From a virus: DNA of 40,331 nucleotides. The stretch covers positions 1-40,331 of the IMG/VR virus record IMGVR_UViG_3300008448_000224, one strand, 5' to 3'. A program made the position numbers and the translations under genes. Every line of letters starts with the position of its first letter. Within the stretch, counting starts at the first letter, position 1. Below, in pieces: positions 1-5,927 of this stretch. The notes under the pieces were generated by a model. It did no database searches, was not told the origin of the DNA, and saw nothing but the letters and a program-made list of their open reading frames with translations.

Positions 1-533
1 CTATTTTTTCCAAGATAATTGAAAATATAACTTTTTATTTCTTTTTTATTTGGAGTAATTGTTGTGGTGAATTGTATTGTTGGTAATTGATCAAAGAATT
101 CTTTATCATATCTGGTTATTTTTGATGAATATGAATTTATTGATACAACTTCAACGAAAACAATTTTATCCACAATTTTAATAAATTTATATGTGCCATT
201 CAAATCAAACGTGGTCTTGTCTATGGTTGGGTTTACCCATGTAGCATTTGATACTGTAAAATTTAATCCATTGATCAATAAATCGAAAAATGGTTTTACA
301 TCAGAAACTTCTGGATTATTCAAATAATCAGAAAAATCTATAAATGCTTTTGTATAATTGTCATAAAAAGTAATATTTGGTATTACAGTTATTTTTCTTT
401 CTGTATTAGTTTTCTGAACATCAAATTGTTTTGTCTGAATCCCGTAGAAGACATTGCTTCTAACAGGGACGAGTTCAACATCTTCGCCTCTTGATTTAGT
501 TTTGCTTTTTAAATATGACGATCTTGATGCCAT
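1..533 (-). CDS. Unrecognised probable virion protein, C-terminus cut by window edge
   Basis: An open reading frame starts at the ATG at 533 (MASRSSYLKSK...) and stays open for 177 codons to the left edge, so the C-terminus is missing. The first 25 residues are basic and polar; the rest is rich in Ile, Phe, Asn and Thr in a pattern that suggests beta-structure. I see no signal peptide, membrane segment or catalytic motif. It begins one base after the TAA of the upstream gene on the same strand (stop at 537-535), so the two are almost certainly co-transcribed and probably translationally coupled. Since that neighbour looks like a virion surface protein, a structural role is the best inference. 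I do not recognise the family. Confidence 0.7.
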   Translation of the reverse strand, partial: MASRSSYLKSKTKSRGEDVELVPVRSNVFYGIQTKQFDVQKTNTERKITVIPNITFYDNYTKAFIDFSDYLNNPEVSDVKPFFDLLINGLNFTVSNATWVNPTIDKTTFDLNGTYKFIKIVDKIVFVEVVSINSYSSKITRYDKEFFDQLPTIQFTTTITPNKKEIKSYIFNYLGKN

Positions 534-534
534 A

Positions 535-1812
535 TTATGATGCCAAGTATGTTACTTTCTGTCCAGTAGATGCTGATCTAGCGTAAATCTTATTTGGATT
601 ATCTATTTCAATGAAGATTGATTCACCTGGTTCTAATGGGAATCCATCAGATGGTGTTGTTGCTAAAGTATTTGATCCAATGTAAATGGTATCTGTGTTT
701 GTTAGTGGTGCTTTAACATGGACACCAATCTTAATTGCAACTGATGCAGATATAGTTGCTGCGGTTGTTGTCAAATCTTTCTTACCATTTACAAACTTTG
801 TAGGCTTAACAATTTCAGTTACTTTAGATTGTACTATACCAGTATTTAATTTTTCATTAATTGTAGAAAGTATAGCAGTATTTGTTTTGATACTGACCAG
901 ATTTGTAATTAGTGGTTTATTTGTTGATTCCAGAGAATCAATAATATCTGTATCATCAATTACTACTGTACCAGTAACGCCTACAGGGACCGCTGTGACG
1001 GCTCCAATCTCAAGAGCACCACCAGCAAGTCTTCCTTGCACAATGACCGCAGAATCAAGCGTAGAGCCACTACCACAGACCTTGAGTGGAAGACCATATC
1101 CATTAGTGATACCAACTACAGGATTTATAGAGACAGTAGCCGTAATTCCAGCACCAACAATATTGACATTGAGGGCATCCCCTGAGTATCCTAATGTAGT
1201 TCCATCGCTGGCATAAATTCTAGAAAGAACTTTAGTGCCGTTATCAGAACCCCAAACAGAAATGGAGTTGGAACCAGCAGTCAATGCAAGACCACCAGAA
1301 ATTCCTACATTACCAAACACAGTTACGCTGTCAGTATTTTTATTTAAAATTCTACCACCAGTAACACCAACTAAAACTCCATTAGTGATACCTTGAACAC
1401 TTAGATTTTGATTTAGTTTGACTGTTCCGGTAATACCAAGTAGAATACCATTGGTGATGCCTTGAACGTAACCATTAATTTGTAATGGATTATAACCAAA
1501 GGTAAAGCCAGCGGTTGGGCCACCAACCACCAAAAATCCATTTCTGGTATTGGTTACAGGAAAAATACCACCAGTACCAGTTACAGTTCCAGTGATTCCT
1601 ATTGCAGCAGAGCCAGTTGTACCATATAAATAAACAGGAAGCGGAAATGATTCACTTACTCTTTTAGTGATTGATTCAGATCCCCAAGCCAACTTAGCGA
1701 GTTGAATATGTGCAGCGGTGACACCAGTGCCACTAGTCCCATAATCGGTCGCTAGAATAGCATTTCCATCATATGTTGTGATATTAATGTTACTAGTGAT
1801 GTCTTCTGCCAT
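535..1812 (-). CDS. Repeat-containing virion structural protein (decoration or fibre-like)
   Basis: 425 residues starting at ATG 1812, with an AAGGA ribosome-binding sequence about 5 bases upstream. The protein is built of glycine-rich beta repeats: GITGTV-type units recur through residues 70-280, and a VQGITNG unit occurs twice, near residues 115 and 142, with the repeat also visible in the DNA. The last 90 residues (NGKKDLTTTAATISA... DGFPLEPGESIFIEIDNPNKIYA...) match a compact beta module often found at the end of phage head-decoration and structural proteins. The role as an exposed virion protein is inferred from this composition. The exact position in the particle (head fibre, tail or baseplate) cannot be told. 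It heads a minus-strand unit with the gene that follows it. Confidence 0.75.
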   Translation of the reverse strand: MAEDITSNINITTYDGNAILATDYGTSGTGVTAAHIQLAKLAWGSESITKRVSESFPLPVYLYGTTGSAAIGITGTVTGTGGIFPVTNTRNGFLVVGGPTAGFTFGYNPLQINGYVQGITNGILLGITGTVKLNQNLSVQGITNGVLVGVTGGRILNKNTDSVTVFGNVGISGGLALTAGSNSISVWGSDNGTKVLSRIYASDGTTLGYSGDALNVNIVGAGITATVSINPVVGITNGYGLPLKVCGSGSTLDSAVIVQGRLAGGALEIGAVTAVPVGVTGTVVIDDTDIIDSLESTNKPLITNLVSIKTNTAILSTINEKLNTGIVQSKVTEIVKPTKFVNGKKDLTTTAATISASVAIKIGVHVKAPLTNTDTIYIGSNTLATTPSDGFPLEPGESIFIEIDNPNKIYARSASTGQKVTYLAS

Positions 1813-1859
1813 ATTAATCCTTTATTTTTATATATAATTAATCTTTTAACAGGTGAAAA

Positions 1860-2087
1860 ATGCTTACAAATATAACAAAAGAAGAGTTTTCTAAAAAAGT
1901 TGAAAATCGTGTAGCGAATAAAAAAACAACTTATTTGGAAACTATTATTGACTTACAAGAAGAATATGGTTTAGATTATTCTCTAATTGCTAAACTATTA
2001 TCTCAACCATTGATTGAAAAACTAGAATGTGAAGGAAGAAATATTAATTTGATTAAACGATCAAAAAATACTTTACCATTCGCTTGA
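1860..2087 (+). CDS. 33: Late-promoter transcription coactivator, gp33-like
   Basis: A 75-residue protein with AGGTG about 5 bases before the ATG. It has the pattern of the phage late-transcription coactivator family (T4 gp33): an acidic/basic N-terminal helix, a YLETIIDLQEEYGLDYSLIAKLLSQP core, and a short C-terminal tail ending in LPFA. In T4, gp33 bridges RNA polymerase (beta flap) and the sliding clamp so that late promoters fire on replicating DNA; the hydrophobic C-terminus is the clamp-binding part. T4 gp33 is longer (112 residues), but marine relatives are shorter. It lies directly before gp32, in keeping with the gene 33/59/32 neighbourhood of T4. The TATAAATA element before gp13 in this window is the type of promoter it would serve. 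Assigned by family pattern and context. Confidence 0.78.
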   Translation: MLTNITKEEFSKKVENRVANKKTTYLETIIDLQEEYGLDYSLIAKLLSQPLIEKLECEGRNINLIKRSKNTLPFA

Positions 2088-2112
2088 CATTAGCATAATA
2101 ACAAACTATAAT
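2084..2112 (+). promoter_or_regulatory. Consensus sigma70-type promoter for gp32
   Basis: TTGACA at 2084-2089 and TATAAT at 2107-2112 are both perfect matches to the bacterial housekeeping consensus, with the optimal 17-bp spacer. The -35 box overlaps the TGA stop of the gp33 gene (2085-2087). Transcription would start near 2119 and give gp32 its own early or middle transcript, independent of gp33. Confidence 0.88.
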
Positions 2113-2118
2113 CAACAC

Positions 2119-2165
2119 GCGGGGAGTTCCCGCAGTCAGAAGAACCGGAGGAGATCTCCAGGAGA
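2119..2165 (+). promoter_or_regulatory. Structured gp32 mRNA leader with Shine-Dalgarno
   Basis: A hairpin can form with stem GCGGG (2119-2123), loop GAGTT and CCCGC (2129-2133). It is followed by the palindrome GGAGATCTCC (2150-2159), whose CTCC could also pair with the GGAG at 2147-2150. The Shine-Dalgarno AGGAG (2160-2164) comes next, six bases before the ATG at 2171. T4 gp32 represses its own translation by binding its leader, nucleated at a pseudoknot; a similar operator role is inferred here from position and structure. I could not find a convincing second pseudoknot stem. Confidence 0.55.
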
Positions 2166-2170
2166 ATAAT

Positions 2171-3061
2171 ATGAGTTTCAAGGATTTTAAGAATCGTTCA
2201 AAGAATAGTATCTCAGACCTCATGAAGAAGCTTGAGGATGGGACCAAGAAGGATTATAAGGATGATCGTTTTTGGCGACCAGAGCAAGATAAGATGGGAA
2301 ATGGATTTGCAGTAATTCGTTTCCTTCCAGAAATTAACGGTGAAGATTGCCCATGGGTTAAGCTTTTTTCACACGCATTTCAAGGGCCAGGTGGATGGTA
2401 TATTGAGAATTCTCTCACTACCATGAACCAAAAGGATCCAGTAAGTGAACTTAATAGTGAACTCTGGAATACTGGTTCCGAAGAGGATAAGAATATTGCT
2501 CGTTCACGAAAGCGTAAGACTACTTACATTTCAAATATTCTTGTTCTTAAGGATGAGGCAAATCCTCAGAATGAAGGTAAGGTATTCCTTTACAAGTATG
2601 GCACGAAGATTTTTGATAAGATTCAGGAAAAGATGAAGCCTGAATTCAAGGATGAAGAACCAATTAATCCATTTGATTTTTGGGGTGGATGCAATTTCAA
2701 GCTAAAGATTCGTAAGATTGGTGGTTATACGAATTATGATAAGTCTGAATTTGACAGTCCTGCTGCTCTTTATGGTGGAGATGACAATAAGATTGAAAAG
2801 CTTTGGAATCAACAACACCCATTGAATGAGTTTGTTGCTCCTAGTAATTTTAAGTCTTATGATGATCTCAAGACTCGTTTACACGAAGTTCTTGGTGGTG
2901 ATATTCGCGGAACTGCCCCAGCAGTTTCTCGTAATGCAGAGGATATGGATGAGAGTGACTTTCAAGAGAAGCACTCTTCAATGAAGCAAAAGCGTCAGAA
3001 GATTGAAGATACGGTGGAAGATGAAGTCGATCCGATGAAGCTTTTCGAACAAATGGATTAA
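2171..3061 (+). CDS. 32: Single-stranded DNA-binding protein gp32
   Basis: 296 residues, close to T4 gp32 (301). It coats single-stranded DNA during phage replication, recombination and repair. A basic N-terminal region for cooperative binding is followed by the OB-fold core, including the LAST-type motif KRKTT at 114-118 and the segments NILVLKDEANPQNEGKVF and KIRKIGGYTNYD typical of the family, then an acidic C-terminal tail (EDTVEDEVDPMKLFEQMD) that recruits partner proteins. The zinc knuckle of T4 gp32 (CPVC) is replaced by D89-P-V-S92, so this version has no zinc site; the same loss occurs in marine relatives. Codon use is unlike its neighbours: all 35 lysines are AAG and arginine is nearly all CGT/CGA, with no AGA. 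It has its own consensus promoter and terminator. Confidence 0.97.
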   Translation: MSFKDFKNRSKNSISDLMKKLEDGTKKDYKDDRFWRPEQDKMGNGFAVIRFLPEINGEDCPWVKLFSHAFQGPGGWYIENSLTTMNQKDPVSELNSELWNTGSEEDKNIARSRKRKTTYISNILVLKDEANPQNEGKVFLYKYGTKIFDKIQEKMKPEFKDEEPINPFDFWGGCNFKLKIRKIGGYTNYDKSEFDSPAALYGGDDNKIEKLWNQQHPLNEFVAPSNFKSYDDLKTRLHEVLGGDIRGTAPAVSRNAEDMDESDFQEKHSSMKQKRQKIEDTVEDEVDPMKLFEQMD

Positions 3062-3065
3062 AAAG

Positions 3066-3090
3066 AAACCCCCTCAAACGAGGGGGTTTT
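3066..3090. terminator. Strong bidirectional intrinsic terminator
   Basis: Stem CCCCCTC (3069-3075) pairs with GAGGGGG (3080-3086) around an AAAC loop, extended by A-T pairs and flanked by T runs on both strands. It lies between the convergent ends of gp32 (3061) and the minus-strand gene ending at 3094, so it can stop transcription from both sides. Confidence 0.93.
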
Positions 3091-3093
3091 CAT

Positions 3094-4032
3094 TTATCCC
3101 AGACTTGTTCTCCATTTAGGAGTTCTTACAGTAGATTTTATAAAATCCATTTTAGATGGTGATCCTGCATAAACTACTGGTATTGTTGGTCCTTTTGATT
3201 CCTCTCTAGAATTTATTTGTTGTGAAAGAGAAATAGGAGCATCTAGAGATATTTGTTGTTGCTGTTTTGTTTCTTTCTTAGAATTATCGATATTATTTTT
3301 TTGTGTTGTAGAATTGAATGTATTTGTTGTTTTCATACCATTAATATTTTTTAATGTTTCATTTTTTACAGATCCACCTAAAACCGTATTCATTGTATTT
3401 TGAATAAAATTAGAAAATTCATTCGAATCTTTTAGTGGTATAACGGCTTCATTTTCGTGCAAATAAGCAACTGTTGGTTCTTTTACAACACCACCCTTTT
3501 GTAATCCAGGAATTAAATTATTATTTTTTGTAATATTTTTTAAATTTATATTTTTATTGGAATTTTTATAAAATTCATTTGTTATATTTTTTTCTGTATT
3601 TTCGGATGGAGAAAAAAATGTTTTATAATCAATATTTAAAACTTTTTTATTTTCTTGAGTTGGTGAAAAAATACTATTTTCTGATATTTTTTTAAGCGTA
3701 GTGCTATTTGGCGAAAAATTTCTGTAATTCGTATATTGAATATTATTTACATTAGTGTTTTTATTAATATTTTTTGTATTTACTAAGGATAATTTACTAA
3801 AATTATTGTTTATAATAGACTCTAATGGTTTTAGTAATTCTTTTTTTAATGATTTTAGATTAAGTTGTGGTGTTTTTTGCTCTAATATCATTTCCTTTTC
3901 AGGAATTTTAAAACTTTCAGCATTTATATCTGTTTTGTGTATATTTTTTTCAATATTTAAAGTATCAAAAAGATTATTTAATCTATTTTTTAATTCTTCT
4001 GGTGTTTTTTTCTTAGATTTTTGTAATTTCAT
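3094..4032 (-). CDS. Asn/Lys-rich tail protein with tape-measure-type C-terminal motif
   Basis: 312 residues from ATG 4032, whose ATGA overlaps the stop of the preceding frameshifted frame. Residues 1-175 are low in complexity and rich in Asn, Lys, Ser and Thr, probably disordered or coiled (a KTPEELKNRLNNLFDTL helix near the start). Residues about 178-205 carry LQKGGVVKEPTVAYLHENEAVIPL, the GG-V-P-T...GEAVIPL motif seen near the C-terminus of many tape-measure proteins, followed by a helix. The gene sits directly after the tail-assembly-type frameshift gene, the position a tape measure holds in most long-tailed phages, yet it is short and lacks the long helical and hydrophobic segments of a full tape measure (T4 gp29 is about 590 residues). 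It could be a short tape measure, a second component of one, or a hub protein that kept the motif. Confidence 0.6.
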   Translation of the reverse strand: MKLQKSKKKTPEELKNRLNNLFDTLNIEKNIHKTDINAESFKIPEKEMILEQKTPQLNLKSLKKELLKPLESIINNNFSKLSLVNTKNINKNTNVNNIQYTNYRNFSPNSTTLKKISENSIFSPTQENKKVLNIDYKTFFSPSENTEKNITNEFYKNSNKNINLKNITKNNNLIPGLQKGGVVKEPTVAYLHENEAVIPLKDSNEFSNFIQNTMNTVLGGSVKNETLKNINGMKTTNTFNSTTQKNNIDNSKKETKQQQQISLDAPISLSQQINSREESKGPTIPVVYAGSPSKMDFIKSTVRTPKWRTSLG

Positions 4033-4199
4033 TTTCTACTCTTTTCTTGTTCTACATCAACCCTCAGTTGTTCCACATATATGTCTCTTTCCCATGGCAA
4101 CATTGTTTCCAGGTCTGTTAAATTGAATCCATAATTCTTAGTCATTATATACATTAATTCAAAATAACTTTTAAGAGATATGTGACTGAGGGTTATGTA
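4029..4199 (-). CDS. -1 frameshift extension of the gp26-like protein (GT-type)
   Basis: After a -1 slip on the T7 run (4205-4199) the reading frame is open for 56 codons to a TGA at 4031-4029. The added peptide begins YITLSHISLKSYFELMY and contains LETMLPWERDIYVEQL, a well-formed helical segment with conserved-looking aromatic and charged residues. No ATG precedes the first 15 codons of this frame. The internal ATGs at 4154 and 4145 have no Shine-Dalgarno, so the intact domain could only be made by frameshifting. The predicted fusion is 283 residues (227 shared plus 56). It resembles the G/GT arrangement of tail-assembly chaperones upstream of a tape measure. If translated alone from 4154 it would be a 41-residue peptide. 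Confidence 0.72.
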   Translation of the reverse strand, partial: YITLSHISLKSYFELMYIMTKNYGFNLTDLETMLPWERDIYVEQLRVDVEQEKSRK

Positions 4200-4205
4200 A
4201 AAAAA
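4059..4205 (-). promoter_or_regulatory. Programmed -1 frameshift signal: slippery T7 plus long-range stem
   Basis: The slippery run TTTTTTT (4205-4199) reads GAT TTT TTT ACA TAA in frame 0, so tandem Phe codons allow a -1 slip. Four bases after the run, AACCCTCAGT (4194-4185) is perfectly complementary to ACTGAGGGTT (4068-4059), a 10-bp stem closing a loop of about 116 nt. The stem starts within the frame-0 stop codon. Position and complementarity suggest a stimulatory structure; the function is inferred. Confidence 0.65.
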
Positions 4206-4879
4206 TCTTTAAGATTCTTTAAAGTTATTGATCTATTTACTCCATCTGTTGTTTGGTAAAAAATTTCTATCGGTGCTGTTGGCATATTTTCAAAGAAATT
4301 TAATATATTTTCATAGTATTTTACGGTTAAGTGATCTAAAAAGTCTACTATTTCTTCTTTTGAAAAATTAGATGCTTCTGCTTTTTCTTCTGAGCTTTCG
4401 AAGTACACGACGCAATTTGCGATTAGATCATTTACATTTCCAGTATCCTCTGGGATATCATTAACTGTTGGGTATTTTAATTTAATTTTTAAATTTTTAC
4501 CAACATCAATAATATTATTTTGTTCTTTAATTTTCAGATCTAAATTATTTAAATTTACCTCGACTATATGATTTTCTTTAGTAACCGGACATGTTATCTT
4601 TGGCGTTATAATTTCACCAACAGATTTTGCTCTTAATTTTAAAAAGCAGTACTCTACTTCAAATATTGGTATTTTTGTAAAATCGATATCAGAATAGCAA
4701 GAATTTAAAACCTCAATTATGCCATTGTAAATTTCTTTTTTATTTGAGGTTTCCTCTAATATGAGCAATTTTTTTTCTTCTTTAACCAGAAATGGTCTAA
4801 ACTTTGTTTTTATTTTACTATATGGTAAAGTTGTGATATATGTCGGTAAGGATTCTTCTAAAAGATTTTTTAAATTCAT
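4193..4879 (-). CDS. 26: Baseplate hub / tail assembly protein, gp26-like (T4_baseplate family)
   Basis: 228 residues in the unshifted frame, starting at ATG 4879 (MNLKNLLEESLPTYITTLPYSKIKTKFRPFLVKEEKKLL). This N-terminus and the block EVEYCFLKLRAKSVGEIITPKITCPVT are hallmarks of the T4 gp26-type baseplate family, proteins of about 200-250 residues needed to build the baseplate hub. The C-terminal half (LTVKYYENILNFFENMPTAPIEIFY) is helical. The gene ends KDFFT at a TAA directly after a slippery T7, where a -1 shift would give a 283-residue form; on that basis it may work like the short member of a tail-assembly-chaperone pair. It follows the tube-fold gene with a gap of three bases. The family call is firm, the assembly-chaperone role is inference. 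Confidence 0.87.
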   Translation of the reverse strand: MNLKNLLEESLPTYITTLPYSKIKTKFRPFLVKEEKKLLILEETSNKKEIYNGIIEVLNSCYSDIDFTKIPIFEVEYCFLKLRAKSVGEIITPKITCPVTKENHIVEVNLNNLDLKIKEQNNIIDVGKNLKIKLKYPTVNDIPEDTGNVNDLIANCVVYFESSEEKAEASNFSKEEIVDFLDHLTVKYYENILNFFENMPTAPIEIFYQTTDGVNRSITLKNLKDFFT

Positions 4880-4882
4880 ATT

Positions 4883-5473
4883 TTATCCATTCAATAAATT
4901 ATAAGAATGTCGAAATGCCAGTGTCAGAACAAAAGTAGTATATCCAGTATTTTCTGATGTCAATGAAATTGGTAGTAAGTTTAAAGGATACGCTTCATCC
5001 AAAAGAGTTTTTGATGTTATTGATGCGTTGTTTAATTCAGTTGCTTGTCCACCTGAAGCAAATGTTGTTATATAAACTTTACCAACATATGTAAAATATG
5101 GGGAAGCATTTTCTGTTACTGGCCTACTTGCTGTACCTCTTTGAATAATTTGATCCATCCACCCATCAAAGAAATTTTTCTCAGCAAAATCTTGATATAA
5201 AACAAATGACATTGTTATTTCATCGAATTCGTGTTGAAGTGGAACTTTTCTTTTAGTTCCCCATAAAGATACAGGTAATCCAGTATTGTAAGTTACCAAA
5301 GCTCTTTGTGGGACATTAACTTCTGATGGATATGTGGTAAAAGATCCAAATGGTGTGATAAAATCAACAACATATCTATTGGCAAACTGAACACCACCTC
5401 TATTGACAACACTATTTCTAAATTGATTTATAGATCCTGCAATAAAATCGTTAGGTATTTCTACATCAGCCAT
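4883..5473 (-). CDS. Tail tube-fold protein, gp19/gp54 family
   Basis: 196 residues from ATG 5473, overlapping the gp4 stop (TAATG). The pattern is that of T4-type tube proteins: an N-terminal segment FRNSVVNRGGVQFANRYVVDF, then NVPQRALVTYNTG, the turn WGTKRKVPLQHEFDEITMSFVLYQDFAEKNFFDGWMDQI, and a C-terminal strand pair ending in LAFRHSYNL. This beta-barrel fold forms the hexameric tail tube (gp19) and, in gp54, the first tube-like ring on the baseplate. Length fits gp19 (163 in T4, near 200 in marine relatives) better than gp54 (320), but its place among hub genes, away from a sheath gene, could suit a gp54-like tube initiator. The fold is well supported; the exact paralogue is open. Confidence 0.8.
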   Translation of the reverse strand: MADVEIPNDFIAGSINQFRNSVVNRGGVQFANRYVVDFITPFGSFTTYPSEVNVPQRALVTYNTGLPVSLWGTKRKVPLQHEFDEITMSFVLYQDFAEKNFFDGWMDQIIQRGTASRPVTENASPYFTYVGKVYITTFASGGQATELNNASITSKTLLDEAYPLNLLPISLTSENTGYTTFVLTLAFRHSYNLLNG

Positions 5474-5907
5474 TATAGTAATTCCTTTTCTGTGATAACC
5501 ACAAACTCTATTGAATTCTTTTCACAAAAAATTTTAGTGGCATCCCATTTTGCCTGATTTACTAAAAATGTCTCCATGTTCTTAGAATATGTCTTTTTTG
5601 AAATATTTTCTGTCATTACTGGTTGTTTTGTTTGTTTATATGGTTTGATTTCAACGATTAGGGTTGAAATTGATCCATCTTTGTTTTTCTTTTCAACCAA
5701 AAAATCTGGTATGTAATGGTGTAGTTGATTATCTATAGGTGATTTATATGGAATTTTGATATTTTCAAATGACCAGCGTAAAATATTCTTATTTTCATCT
5801 AAATATTTACAGAACTTCCTTTCCCATAAGGATCTACATAATATTTTCGTAGAATCGCCTATATATTTTGATACATTTTTAGGAAAAAATTTATTCTTAT
5901 AAGCCAT
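5473..5907 (-). CDS. 4: Head completion nuclease-fold protein gp4
   Basis: 144 residues from ATG 5907; a TTG three bases earlier is a less likely start. It shows the gp4 head-completion pattern: FFPKNVSKYIGDSTKILCRSLWERKFCKYLDENKNILRW, then IPYKSPIDNQLHHYIPDFLVEK and LIVEIKPYKQTKQP. The residues fit a PD-(D/E)xK nuclease: E29 in the LWER helix, P67-D68, and E86-x-K88. In T4 gp4 acts after DNA packaging, preparing the filled head for tail attachment. T4 gp4 is 150 residues. It is divergent from gp48, with only 20 bp between the start codons, and is followed on its own strand by the tube-fold gene. No Shine-Dalgarno is visible, but a TCTAAATA element lies five bases before the ATG. Confidence 0.92.
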   Translation of the reverse strand: MAYKNKFFPKNVSKYIGDSTKILCRSLWERKFCKYLDENKNILRWSFENIKIPYKSPIDNQLHHYIPDFLVEKKNKDGSISTLIVEIKPYKQTKQPVMTENISKKTYSKNMETFLVNQAKWDATKIFCEKNSIEFVVITEKELL

Positions 5908-5912
5908 CAAAT

Positions 5913-5920
5913 TATTTAGA
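5913..5920 (-). promoter_or_regulatory. Late-promoter-like element before gp4
   Basis: On the minus strand TCTAAATA lies exactly five bases before the gp4 ATG, a near match to the T4 late promoter TATAAATA. The same element-to-ATG spacing is seen before gp25 and before the 1703-residue adhesin gene. Promoter activity is inferred. Confidence 0.4.
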
Positions 5921-5927
5921 CGTAAAA

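Noticed and set aside
686-1216. A long open frame on the plus strand opposite the repeat-containing structural gene
   Set aside because: It has no RBS, and its hydrophobic, Val/Thr-rich translation is the antisense of the GITG repeats. The minus-strand protein is clearly real.
1826-1838. TATAAT at 1833-1838 as a promoter for gp33
   Set aside because: No acceptable -35 box lies 16-18 bases upstream, and TATA-like strings are expected by chance in such A/T-rich sequence.
3755-4126. A 123-residue plus-strand frame rich in Phe and Ser
   Set aside because: It is the antisense of the Asn/Lys-rich minus-strand protein and of the frameshift extension; the composition is just the complement of AAT/AAA codons.
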